From: a virus
Virus record (IMG/VR): IMGVR_UViG_3300037245_003379
Location: 1-48,791 of that record
Length of the DNA: 48,791 nucleotides
Reading direction: 5' to 3' (one strand)
In this document: positions 41,900 to 48,791 of the stretch, piece by piece
Numbering within the stretch: the first letter of the stretch is position 1
Layout of the letters: each line of letters begins with the position of its first letter
Notes under the pieces: model-generated
Told to the model about the DNA's origin: nothing
The model's database searches: none
Seen by the model: the letters and a program-made list of their open reading frames with translations, nothing else
Translations under genes and position numbers: made by a program

Positions 41900-42123
41900 C
41901 TGACGGCCTTCTTTGGCCTACCATTCTGCGTAAGTTTCGCTTCTTTTACCTTTTCAACAGTCATGTCGGTGAATATTCTGGTTGGTGACCGATTGGTTGC
42001 AATATATCTGCTTTCATTGTTTTCTGGATCGGCCTGGTCGTATTCATCTATACGTTTTAAGCGTATATAAAACATGGTTTTTGAAATTCCTGTAATTGTT
42101 AACGCTTCTTCTAAAGTTTTCAT
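41896..42123 (-). CDS. small HTH protein, candidate master regulator
   Basis: The 75-aa protein begins TLEEALTITGISKTMFYIRLKRI, a helix-turn-helix like those of small MerR/excisionase-type or Cro-type regulators, and ends in a basic tail. Its promoter contains the palindrome ACTGTTTACAGT over the -10 box, so it is probably self-regulated and may be the protein that binds this operator elsewhere. Start: ATG 42123, 6 nt after the -10 box, no ribosome site (leaderless). Alternatives are an adaptor for the primase-helicase or an excisionase-like factor. Confidence 0.55.
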   Translation of the reverse strand: MKTLEEALTITGISKTMFYIRLKRIDEYDQADPENNESRYIATNRSPTRIFTDMTVEKVKEAKLTQNGRPKKAVS

Positions 42124-42129
42124 AATACT

Positions 42130-42158
42130 ACTGTAAACAGTTTATCTTTTGTTGTCAA
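42130..42158 (-). promoter_or_regulatory. promoter and operator of the HTH gene
   Basis: Minus strand: TTGACA (42158-42153), 17 bp, TACAGT (42135-42130). The palindrome ACTGTTTACAGT (42130-42141) covers the -10 box. The ATG lies 6 nt downstream. Confidence 0.75.
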
Positions 42159-42190
42159 TATAAATTGTTTTTTTTATTTCAAAATAGTAT

Positions 42191-42202
42191 TATAATTGAA
42201 AT
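42191..42202 (+). promoter_or_regulatory. promoter -10 of the M23 gene
   Basis: TATAAT at 42191-42196, exactly 6 nt before ATG 42203. The -35 is weak (TTGTTT at 42165 is 20 bp away). The divergent HTH promoter shares this 79-bp region. Confidence 0.5.
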
Positions 42203-42661
42203 ATGGAATATACAATACGATTTTGTCATTTGAAAGAACCGGTTAGTCATAAAGTTGGCGATAAAGTAGTCAGAGGTGACTTTATAGGCATGATGGGCAA
42301 CTCCGGGGCTTCAAAGAGTGCTCATTTACATATTGACTGTGTAAGAGGGCGTGTTCAACATATGTATCATCTTAAAGATATGAATTTTGAAACTTTATAC
42401 CCGGATATTCAACAGTTAAATCATTTTATAGATGATGAACTTTTTGATTATAAAATTTTGATAACTTCGTATTTTTTCGATCCTGGATATAAACGTCTTT
42501 TCGGGAAAGATCATCCTGCGTATGATGTGGTTCCAGAAAACAGGAAACGCACAAAAAAGAATTATAAAATCTTTTGGAACCGATCAAAAACCGGAACAGT
42601 ATTATTCAAAGGGTACGATTCCGGTTATGGTAATTTTATATATATCGGCTTTAATGCTTAA
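42203..42661 (+). CDS. M23/LytM peptidase with permuted halves, endolysin candidate
   Basis: The zinc-site motifs are present in reversed order. Residues 7-45 hold the second half of an M23 domain (FCHLKE, KVGDKVVRGDFIGMMGNSG, HLHID with H41/H43), while residues 84-150 hold the first half (ITSYFFDPGYKRLFGKDHPAYD, H104 and D108; then GTVLFKGYDSGYGN). Standard M23 enzymes have HxxxD first and HxH last. The total 152 aa can make one full domain. It has no signal peptide and needs holin to reach peptidoglycan. It is the only lysin-like gene seen. Leaderless ATG 6 nt after TATAAT. Confidence 0.7.
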   Translation: MEYTIRFCHLKEPVSHKVGDKVVRGDFIGMMGNSGASKSAHLHIDCVRGRVQHMYHLKDMNFETLYPDIQQLNHFIDDELFDYKILITSYFFDPGYKRLFGKDHPAYDVVPENRKRTKKNYKIFWNRSKTGTVLFKGYDSGYGNFIYIGFNA

Positions 42662-43040
42662 TTATTATATTGATGGAAATTTCCGACACAAGTCATTCTA
42701 TATAGAAAATGAATAGATAATTCAAATCCATTTTTAGTAATAGACTTCAGCGAATAACAACCACTATTTTCGTCCATAAATATACGAAAAGGACCTTTAT
42801 CATTTAAGCCATCGCCGGGAAATGAATATAAATTATTTTCATATCCTTCTTTTTGGTCCTTGTCTTTAAATCCAGAATATTGTTCAATGATAATTCTATC
42901 AATTTGATATTCTTTATAATCTGGCATATCATCATTATCCATAAACCATAAAACAATTTTTTTATCATATACATAGAATCCAATAATATTTATATGTTTA
43001 TTTTCTTTCTTATCCCTGCTCTGAATTTTTTATCTATCAT
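42658..43040 (-). CDS. gene with a -1 frame change near its start
   Basis: ATG 43040 overlaps the preceding stop (ATGA) and has a GGAG site, but this frame gives only 16 residues (MIDKKFRAGIRKKINI). The -1 frame is open from just after there to the stop at 42658 and reads as protein (NIIGFYVYDKKIVLWF, then MDNDDMPDYKE). The A6 run at 43026-43031 is the likely slip or error point. If joined, the product is about 125 aa. The first ATG inside the open frame is 42942 (94 aa). Unknown function. It ends 4 bp inside the convergent M23 gene. Confidence 0.5.
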
Positions 43041-43258
43041 CCTTTACGTCTCCTTTTGATAATACACAATGTGTGATGCATCATTCTACGATTATAAAAA
43101 TATCTGTAGTAACCTGATTTCTTTCTTAATGCTTTACTCAAAATTAAGAAAAATTTAACACTTCTTTCTGGTGGAATTTTGGTTAAAAAGCGCAACCATT
43201 CATATTGATATTCAGCTAAATATGCAAAAAGTCTATCGTAATTCATATAGTAAAACAT
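43037..43258 (-). CDS. hypothetical basic protein (73 aa)
   Basis: Tyrosine-, phenylalanine- and arginine-rich (YYRYFYNRRMM, ending IKRRRKG). Charge suggests nucleic-acid binding or membrane contact. Overlaps the next start. Unknown. Confidence 0.5.
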   Translation of the reverse strand: MFYYMNYDRLFAYLAEYQYEWLRFLTKIPPERSVKFFLILSKALRKKSGYYRYFYNRRMMHHTLCIIKRRRKG

Positions 43259-43261
43259 TTA

Positions 43262-43591
43262 TTAAGATCCTATCAAATCATGAAAATTCAAATAATCTAA
43301 TCCATCACGGCCAAATCCTAATAAATATAAAACATCTTCAACTATAAAATCTTCATGATTTGTCTGCATCATATAATCACGCACTGCTGTAATTATTTTC
43401 AATAAAGCGTTTATATCTTTTTCGGATGATATTTTTGCATCTTGATAACCTGAACAGTATTTAATAATGTGATTTGGATCTATCCAACCATATTTTTCAT
43501 TTTTAGATATTCCCAGAATTTCGGATGAACAACCGGAAGCAATATGTTTTTCAAAAGATTTTAACATCTGTTTTCGGGTTTTCTCTTTCAT
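43262..43591 (-). CDS. hypothetical protein (109 aa)
   Basis: I start at ATG 43591 (MKEKTRKQMLKSFEKH), overlapping the previous stop as ATGA; an upstream in-frame ATG at 43648 lies deep in the neighbouring gene. Helical, with LLGFGRDGLDYLNFHDLIGS at the end. Unknown. Confidence 0.6.
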   Translation of the reverse strand: MKEKTRKQMLKSFEKHIASGCSSEILGISKNEKYGWIDPNHIIKYCSGYQDAKISSEKDINALLKIITAVRDYMMQTNHEDFIVEDVLYLLGFGRDGLDYLNFHDLIGS

Positions 43592-44043
43592 ATTTCTTCC
43601 ACCATTTTTTGAACAACACTTATCAGATCCATTCCCAGAATACGACATTTGATATCAGCTGCAATGAGATTTTCAAGCCGTTTTTCTTTATTGTATCCCT
43701 GGTCTGCGCACATAGTTGTATATCCGTTTTTAATTCCAGCATCAATTTGATAGGACATTTTTGCTTTAATTCCTTCTCGATATAAAAATGGCGCCTTTTT
43801 TATAAATTCCTGAAGATACTTGATAGAATCATATAATGTTATTTCAAATTCAATCCTTTTTTCATATATCATAGGATCACTGGAAAATGTTAATTCACCA
43901 TTTTCTGAAATAAAAATGAAAGCAGCTTCAGTTTTTTTAATTTTAACAGAACCGTCTTTATGGGCCCCGCCTGCAGCAAATAATGCTTTCTGAATTATAA
44001 CAAGTTCATCCGGGGAATTGATCTTTATTGATTGTGTTTTCAC
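43588..44043 (-). CDS. hypothetical protein (151 aa)
   Basis: Starts MKTQSIKINSPDELVIIQKALFAAGG, a beginning seen in small phage early proteins, then beta strands. Overlaps both neighbours by 4 bp. Function unknown. Confidence 0.6.
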   Translation of the reverse strand: MKTQSIKINSPDELVIIQKALFAAGGAHKDGSVKIKKTEAAFIFISENGELTFSSDPMIYEKRIEFEITLYDSIKYLQEFIKKAPFLYREGIKAKMSYQIDAGIKNGYTTMCADQGYNKEKRLENLIAADIKCRILGMDLISVVQKMVEEI

Positions 44044-44741
44044 GTTGCGGCCTCCAGCCTATTTTTTTTATTATTTTGTGCATATTCAAATCCATCTTTT
44101 GAACCTGCTGAATAGCCTTCTCCACCTACTGGAACGCGAACGCTTCTTCCTTCTCCAGGCTGAATTTCTTCTTGTATTTTCTCTATAACAGCATTGGGCG
44201 TTATGACAATTAAGCCTTTTTCTTGTTCATTTATTAGCATTGCATTATCTAAACCATTTGAAAAACCTGTCAAATAGCATTTTTTCCAGTTTGCTTTTTG
44301 TACTTTTGGGGATTCAAATCTCTGTGCAATTATTCTACTATTAAGAAATTCATAAAATGATTTTTTTTTCGTATTTTTGAAATATTTTAAAGTTGCTATA
44401 AGAAAAATTTTAAAATATTCTGCGTCACTCTTTCTGCCGATAATACATACTGTACTATATATGCCTGGAATATGTACTTTACATGTTTCAATAGGAAAAT
44501 GTTTTGATAAAGAACTTGCAATAAAATCTACATAAAGTGGCGATCTTTTTGTATTTATATCAAAAGGAAGTTGAACAATATTATTTTCTTTTAATCCATT
44601 CACTTCAGATTCATCAACAGAATGCTTTAACATCATTTCTTGAGCTTTCAGAAGAGCTGTTTTGCCTTCTTCTTCAGTACCTGCTCTTGCTGCAAGATTA
44701 AGCATTTTTTTTATTTTTTTTAAAATCAAATCATCACTCAT
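44040..44741 (-). CDS. DUF2786-type protein (233 aa)
   Basis: The N-terminal 40 residues (ILKKIKKMLNLAARAGTEEE, then KTALLKAQEMMLKHSV) match the DUF2786 pattern, a helical domain common in phages. The middle part is alpha/beta and the end is glycine-rich (GGEGYSAGSKDG). Biochemical role unknown. Overlaps neighbours by 4 bp. Confidence 0.75.
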   Translation of the reverse strand: MSDDLILKKIKKMLNLAARAGTEEEGKTALLKAQEMMLKHSVDESEVNGLKENNIVQLPFDINTKRSPLYVDFIASSLSKHFPIETCKVHIPGIYSTVCIIGRKSDAEYFKIFLIATLKYFKNTKKKSFYEFLNSRIIAQRFESPKVQKANWKKCYLTGFSNGLDNAMLINEQEKGLIVITPNAVIEKIQEEIQPGEGRSVRVPVGGEGYSAGSKDGFEYAQNNKKNRLEAAT

Positions 44742-45238
44742 TTTTTTCTTCCTTTGTATTTGCGCATTTTACTTATATCTGTTAACAGTTTATCAATTTC
44801 ATTTTCATTTAGATAACAGGATTTTTTATATACAACTAAAGTTTTATAATTGAACCGATTGAAACAATCTCTTACTTTCCTGGGTGGTAAATCGTATCTT
44901 TCAACTATTTCATTGACTGTTAGTGAATCCTCGGGTTTATCAGGAACAGAATCTTTTTTAGTATATTTATGAATAGTTAATTTATCCTTCGCTTCTTTAC
45001 CTAACCATTCGATTAATAAAGATTTGTATTTATATTGACCGCCGCCGTAAAGCATAACAAGTTTTCCAAGATTAGATCCGGCTCTCCATAATTCGATAAT
45101 TTCTTTTTTATTATTTCTAATAAACGGCATACTTCCAAAGGGATGTTCAGGCTTATATTTATTATCTTGAGGACCTTTAAGGAAATCGTTTATAACTAAG
45201 TGTTCGGGCGTTATGCCTTTGATTATGGAATCATGCAT
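44738..45238 (-). CDS. HTH-containing protein (166 aa)
   Basis: Two possible HTH stretches: residues 45-80 (IIELWRAGSNLGKLVMLYGG) and 103-135 (SLTVNEIVERYDLPPRKVRDC). Basic C-terminus. It may be a regulator of the early operon. Not recognised as a known family. Confidence 0.55.
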   Translation of the reverse strand: MHDSIIKGITPEHLVINDFLKGPQDNKYKPEHPFGSMPFIRNNKKEIIELWRAGSNLGKLVMLYGGGQYKYKSLLIEWLGKEAKDKLTIHKYTKKDSVPDKPEDSLTVNEIVERYDLPPRKVRDCFNRFNYKTLVVYKKSCYLNENEIDKLLTDISKMRKYKGRKK

Positions 45239-45377
45239 CTTCTTCTTCCTTTAATAGTTTATTTAATTTCTGCTGTTCTATATTGATCAATTCCTGGGGC
45301 GGATATTTCATAATGAGATATTTTTCAAGTTTTATTTGAAGTATCTTGATTTTGTCGAATTTCTCAGAGATTCTCAT
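45231..45377 (-). CDS. small helical protein (48 aa)
   Basis: Starts MRISEKFDKIKILQIKLEKY and ends in EEEDA; overlaps neighbours by 8 and 14 bp. Probably a coiled-coil peptide. Unknown. Confidence 0.55.
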   Translation of the reverse strand: MRISEKFDKIKILQIKLEKYLIMKYPPQELINIEQQKLNKLLKEEEDA

Positions 45378-45666
45378 GTTTTATTTCCCATTTTATAATT
45401 GTTATGAATTCTTCACTTGTTAAATTGTGAAATGAATAAAAATATTGATTGACAGCAAACATACATAATTCAGGAGATTGTTTCATATCTCCGAAATCTA
45501 TAAATGTTTTAAATACCAGCTGCTTGTTTTTTGTCATTATTGGAGTATCATATTTTATTACATCAATAGTTTTAAAATAAGGGGTTATTAAATCTTCTAT
45601 CGGAGTATTAATACTAATTGATAAATTTTCTATTAAATGCTGCCTGAAATGTTCTATTTTATTCAT
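45364..45666 (-). CDS. hypothetical protein (100 aa)
   Basis: Acidic alpha/beta protein, 4-bp overlap with the gene before it. No motif seen. Confidence 0.55.
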   Translation of the reverse strand: MNKIEHFRQHLIENLSISINTPIEDLITPYFKTIDVIKYDTPIMTKNKQLVFKTFIDFGDMKQSPELCMFAVNQYFYSFHNLTSEEFITIIKWEIKHENL

Positions 45667-45902
45667 TTTAGCTCTCTAATCTGTTCGTAAGGCATGTTAT
45701 ATATTTCTTCTAATATTTGTTCACCATAATGATAATTCATATTGTTTTCTTCAAGGCAATCCATGATTCTTAATAATGTTTTGAAGATTTTTTCATAGTC
45801 CAGTTGGAATTGTTCAATTTCTTTAGGATAATAAATTTCATGTGGTAATTCATGATCGTCTATTATAGTGTGACTTTCTATGTGTTTGATTATATCATTC
45901 AT
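45663..45902 (-). CDS. hypothetical protein (79 aa)
   Basis: Histidine- and glutamate-rich start (DIIKHIESHTIIDDHELPHE), helical end. Both ends overlap neighbours by 4 bp. No motif seen. Confidence 0.55.
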   Translation of the reverse strand: MNDIIKHIESHTIIDDHELPHEIYYPKEIEQFQLDYEKIFKTLLRIMDCLEENNMNYHYGEQILEEIYNMPYEQIRELK

Positions 45903-46546
45903 TTTTCAATCACCTTGAATTCAATTACCCATATCCAGGGATTAACATCCCATCCGTAGCCGCGTTTTTGATTAATTTCAATCCATAATCTTTGGAAGAA
46001 AAAAACATGATGTTTATTAGGATTTTCATAATATTTAAAATCATTTGAACTAATTATCCAAGCTCCTGGTGTTCCTTCAGCAAGCGCATCTTCATTTGTT
46101 ATATCGTGCACCCGTTCAACTCTGATATTTGTTATTTCAAGCCATATGCGGGCATCTTTTTTAAACATATATCTTGGTGATTTCCATTTGCATAAATCAT
46201 GCTTTACATCCATAGGATAAGGGCCAGCCTTATAGGCTATGCATCCATCTGCGCGTTTTGTCCATGTTTCCCTGACATAAAGCCTATCACCGATTTTACC
46301 GTAAGGGCATTTGATAGGCTCATAAAAATTTTCATCGTCATCTATATCGGTAAATTGACAATAAAAACCATCTGTTTTAATTCCTGGGAAATCATCATCA
46401 AGTCTACCTTGATAAAAAACCTTGTAATTTTCAGGATGTTCATTAAATCTATATTTTTTATTTATAACCCGTCTTGTCTGGGTTTTCCTATCTTCTAAGG
46501 TAGCCTTAACCAGCTGTGTCGTGAAAATTACACCTGTTTTTTTCAT
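45899..46546 (-). CDS. ASCH/PUA-like phage protein (215 aa)
   Basis: Typical phrases of this phage family are present: ATLEDRKTQTRRVINK, GKIGDRLYVRETW, RIWLEITNIRVERVHDITNEDALAEGT (read in parts) and WDVNPWIWVIEFK. ASCH domains are PUA-like and probably bind RNA or modified nucleotides; in phages they are common near early genes. Overlaps both neighbours by 4 bp. Confidence 0.85.
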   Translation of the reverse strand: MKKTGVIFTTQLVKATLEDRKTQTRRVINKKYRFNEHPENYKVFYQGRLDDDFPGIKTDGFYCQFTDIDDDENFYEPIKCPYGKIGDRLYVRETWTKRADGCIAYKAGPYPMDVKHDLCKWKSPRYMFKKDARIWLEITNIRVERVHDITNEDALAEGTPGAWIISSNDFKYYENPNKHHVFFFQRLWIEINQKRGYGWDVNPWIWVIEFKVIEK

Positions 46547-46761
46547 TGAAGTACCTCTTCATTATCATATAAAATATATTCATTGAAATCTTTACAACGC
46601 TTACATCGGTTAGATGCTAAATGATTCCATTCTGGGAGATGATTACTTTTAAAAAATATACAAGTTTTACAGCATTTATCATCTATCGCTATTTTGAAAA
46701 TTATTATTATGAATAAAGCCCAGGTACATATTAAAAATAATATTCCATAAAATTCTGTCAT
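46543..46761 (-). CDS. single-pass membrane protein with cysteine pairs (72 aa)
   Basis: N-terminal membrane helix (about 4-26), then CCKTC and CKRC pairs with KSNHLPEW between, a possible zinc site on the cytoplasmic side or a redox site. Unknown function. Confidence 0.55.
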   Translation of the reverse strand: MTEFYGILFLICTWALFIIIIFKIAIDDKCCKTCIFFKSNHLPEWNHLASNRCKRCKDFNEYILYDNEEVLQ

Positions 46762-47276
46762 GGGGTTCCCTTCATATCTTCCGGCTTCCAGCTAAGAAGA
46801 GGCTTCCCTGCTTCAGTTGCTATAATTATATAGTTAGGATTTATCAAGTTATCAGATGCATTCTTGACCTGTCTAAAACTAAATAATTCCCAATGTACAC
46901 TGCTTAAATATGGTTTATACATTGCCCATACTGGCCCATCGTCAGACCATTCTTTTCCGGTCCGCTGTTTGTATTGTTTTGGAGTTTCGTATTTTGGGAT
47001 AAGGGGCTCATAAATCCCTTCTCTTATTCTATTAGCAAGCCGTCTAATCATTGAAAGTATTTGGGAACAAGATAATTCATTTTGTTCATAGGTTGAAATC
47101 CCGAGTTTAGTTAATGCAGTTTTTATTGAGATAACATCATCTGCCGTGATATTAAATCTTTCTTGTTCAGCTAAATGATAAAGTTCTTCAAGTTTAGAAA
47201 AATCAATACTGCCTATTCCTCTGCGGATAAATTCTTTGCTAAGTGCTTCATATAATAATGTTGCGCTATTTTTCAT
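46758..47276 (-). CDS. hypothetical protein (172 aa)
   Basis: Helical first half (RRGIGSIDFSKLEELYHLAE), second half with KYETPKQYKQRTGKEW and WAMYKP, a pattern seen in phage early proteins of unknown role. Overlaps both neighbours. Confidence 0.55.
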   Translation of the reverse strand: MKNSATLLYEALSKEFIRRGIGSIDFSKLEELYHLAEQERFNITADDVISIKTALTKLGISTYEQNELSCSQILSMIRRLANRIREGIYEPLIPKYETPKQYKQRTGKEWSDDGPVWAMYKPYLSSVHWELFSFRQVKNASDNLINPNYIIIATEAGKPLLSWKPEDMKGTP

Positions 47277-47538
47277 TTTCGTGTCCTGGGTTATAGATTA
47301 TCTTGAAATCGATAATAATATCCAATGTTTTTACTCGGTTAATATATTTAATACATTTATCAAGCCTGCGTCTTCTGAATATCTGCCATAGTTTCATTTT
47401 TGTTATCTGGATCTTTAGCAGCGGCATATAATGGAGAAGATTATTATCAATAATTAGATATGGATGAATTTTGTAATATTTAAGAATCAATTCAAGATCA
47501 TTTAAAGTGCTTATTCTCACTGGTAATTTAGTTTTCAT
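47266..47538 (-). CDS. hypothetical protein (90 aa)
   Basis: Basic and hydrophobic alpha/beta protein (LKIQITKMKLWQIFRRRRLD). Unknown. Confidence 0.5.
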   Translation of the reverse strand: MKTKLPVRISTLNDLELILKYYKIHPYLIIDNNLLHYMPLLKIQITKMKLWQIFRRRRLDKCIKYINRVKTLDIIIDFKIIYNPGHENEK

Positions 47539-47550
47539 TTATTAGCACCT

Positions 47551-47898
47551 TTAATATTCTGTAGTAGATATCATAAAACCGAATTTAGTCTCACTGTTTT
47601 CTCTAAACCACATTAAATCACGCCTTAATACATAAAGCATTGATCTATAGAAGAACAATTTCTGGAAGAAGTATTTAACTTTTTTGTTTCTGTCTATATT
47701 CATATCTTCTATTGGAACAATCCACATTTTACATTTTCTAAGATTCACAGGATCTTTATCCATTCCATATGTAACTTCTTCTCTGCTGCATTCGGTGACA
47801 GCTATAGCTTCTTTAATTGCTTGTTCTAAACCCAGACCGGCCCACCATTCACAATCATTTAATTTCCAAACGGAAAAGTTCTGATATACTGTTTTCAT
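47551..47898 (-). CDS. hypothetical protein (115 aa)
   Basis: Starts MKTVYQNFSVWKLNDCEWWAG and has helical and basic centre (NRKKVKYFFQKLFF). Unknown; a beginning with DCEWWAG is common in phage early proteins. Confidence 0.5.
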   Translation of the reverse strand: MKTVYQNFSVWKLNDCEWWAGLGLEQAIKEAIAVTECSREEVTYGMDKDPVNLRKCKMWIVPIEDMNIDRNKKVKYFFQKLFFYRSMLYVLRRDLMWFRENSETKFGFMISTTEY

Positions 47899-47909
47899 TT
47901 ATTTATTCC

Positions 47910-48137
47910 TTAAAACCCGTTTTGATTCTTGATTTCTGCTTTAGGTTTCGTGTTGATTAAAGTCTCTAAATCATCAACTCTTTTTTCCAGTTGTTCAAAG
48001 GCTTTCTGCTTACCATCAAGTTCTGACTGCATAAATTCTTGTAAAGCTTTGCTTACATTAGTACCCCTATCTATGCACAATCTTTTGTAATCGGAGTGCA
48101 ATTCCTGTTCAGCAGACACTGTAAAAGTCTTAATCAT
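47910..48137 (-). CDS. ribbon-helix-helix DNA-binding protein (75 aa)
   Basis: Residues 1-42 show the RHH pattern: strand KTFTVSAEQ, helix ELHSDYKRLCIDRG, helix NVSKALQEFMQSEL, followed by a coiled coil (about 46-65). CopG-type proteins bind short repeats as dimers; the adjacent 48138-48360 region is full of repeated TTAATTAAAT elements, likely its operators. First gene of the early operon, so probably a self-repressing copy-number or early regulator. Confidence 0.75.
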   Translation of the reverse strand: MIKTFTVSAEQELHSDYKRLCIDRGTNVSKALQEFMQSELDGKQKAFEQLEKRVDDLETLINTKPKAEIKNQNGF

Positions 48138-48776
48138 ATCAATATCCTTTAATTAAATCATTATTTTATTTAATTATATAATGATTGAGAGCTTTGTCAA
48201 GTAAATAATTAAATCATTATAATATTAAATATTTTAATTAAATAATATCCCCCTACAGTACGTAAAACACTAATAATTTTAATTAAATAATTATTGAGTA
48301 ATATAATAAGGATTATGTATTTAATTAAATTTCTTAATGATTTAATGATTAGATCGTATCTGTTGTATCCCTATAGTATTATAAATTTATATATTTAAAT
48401 ATATATATTTATTTATAGAGTAAGGAATTATATAATAATACAATCATCATAGATACAGTGATACAATAGATACGATTATATATATACACACAAGATAAGA
48501 GCTATATTATACTTATGTTCTATAATATATATATCATTATACTACTCTGCTATATTCCGTACTTTCTGTAACCAGTATCAAATAACAGGTTAATTCATTA
48601 CTATATATATACTTAGTTGATACAGGATTTTCTTGTATATTTATATATTTATACTTAATTACTTAATAATCTTAATGATTTAATGATAACATTCATCATT
48701 ATTCTATGTCAGATAGCATATAACGGCACTATATTTATATAAAAAGGTACTGTGCGGCCCCCTACCCCCTTGAGCA
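48138..48776. other. A+T-rich non-coding region with repeated motifs, possible second origin/operator cluster
   Basis: About 640 bp (plus 1-103 across the junction) without a convincing gene. TTAATTAAAT-type elements recur (near 48149, 48207, 48235, 48279, 48322), with aatgatttaat-type copies near 48338 and 48675. Long A+T runs at 48360-48560 would melt easily. A GC-rich patch, gcggccccctaccccc, at 48754-48769 stands out just before the junction and may belong to cos. No DnaA box was found here. Confidence 0.55.
48173..48200 (-). promoter_or_regulatory. early promoter for the 42.6-48.1 kb operon
   Basis: Minus strand: TTGACA (48200-48195), 16-bp spacer, TATAAT (48178-48173), followed by an AAAGGA site before ATG 48137. 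Repeated A+T elements overlap it, as expected for autoregulation by the RHH protein. Confidence 0.7.
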
Positions 48777-48791
48777 ATAATCTACGTGAGG
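48777..48791. repeat. terminal direct repeat, right copy
   Basis: Identical to bases 1-15. See the left copy. Confidence 0.85.

Noticed and set aside
42522-42716. Plus-strand open frame at the end of the M23 gene
   Set aside because: Overlaps the motif-bearing frame of the M23 protein and has no start signal.

Overview
The window looks like an essentially complete genome of a temperate, plasmid-like contractile-tailed phage (phage-plasmid, myovirus morphology), A+T-rich (roughly two thirds A+T by eye). The first and last 15 bases are identical (1-15 = 48777-48791), so the molecule is circular or has cohesive ends, with a unit of about 48,776 bp. The host is diderm (Gram-negative type): the phage carries an overlapping inner/outer-membrane spanin pair and a second lipoprotein. 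Most genes have AGGAG-type ribosome sites and UGA is used as a normal stop. I cannot name the host; a spirochaete-like or uncultured A+T-rich diderm is only a guess.

Layout. (1) 104-25064, plus strand, late genes: packaging (small terminase candidates, a D12-class adenine methylase between 34-bp inverted repeats, GpA-type large terminase), gpW-like joiner, portal, a virion protein, a lysis block (membrane protein, holin candidate, Rz/Rz1-like spanins), ClpP-type prohead protease with a nested scaffold, decoration protein, lambda-E-type capsid protein, connector proteins, then a Mu-like contractile tail: sheath, tube, frameshifted tail chaperone, tape measure, gp43/44/45/46/47/48-like baseplate and collar-type fibre. 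A terminator at 25099-25126 closes this arm. (2) 25125-27690: accessory segment with a lipoprotein gene interrupted by one UGA, an operator-controlled small gene, a displaced tail-completion-like gene behind a leader mini-ORF and terminator, and an initiator-like tRNA-Met. (3) 27689-39079, minus strand: recombination and replication (RecT, YqaJ exonuclease, SSB, SF2 helicase, VRR-NUC nuclease), many very small proteins, a ParA/ParB partition operon with three consensus DnaA boxes inside parB, and a half-size sliding-clamp-like protein. (4) 39146-42661: primase-helicase, a small HTH protein, and a divergent M23 peptidase whose halves are in permuted order. (5) 42658-48137, minus strand: small early genes (DUF2786, ASCH, RHH proteins). 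(6) 48138-48776 plus 1-103: A+T-rich non-coding region with repeated TTAATTAAAT-type motifs and a GC-rich patch next to the contig junction, directly upstream of the terminase genes, as expected for cos.

How it fits together. I see no integrase or transposase, but there is a full partition operon, DnaA boxes and replication proteins; the prophage most likely persists as a plasmid. A palindrome ACTGTT(G/T)ACAGT overlaps three promoters (26339 gene, 39079 gene, 42123 gene), and weaker 9/12 matches lie at the terminase and capsid promoters, which suggests one repressor circuit linking early and late genes. Four promoters place the -10 box 6-7 nt before an ATG that lacks a Shine-Dalgarno sequence, predicting leaderless mRNAs. 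The phage also encodes an initiator-like tRNA whose own promoter would start transcription at about the first tRNA base.

All function calls come from reading protein motifs and gene order; no database search was run.
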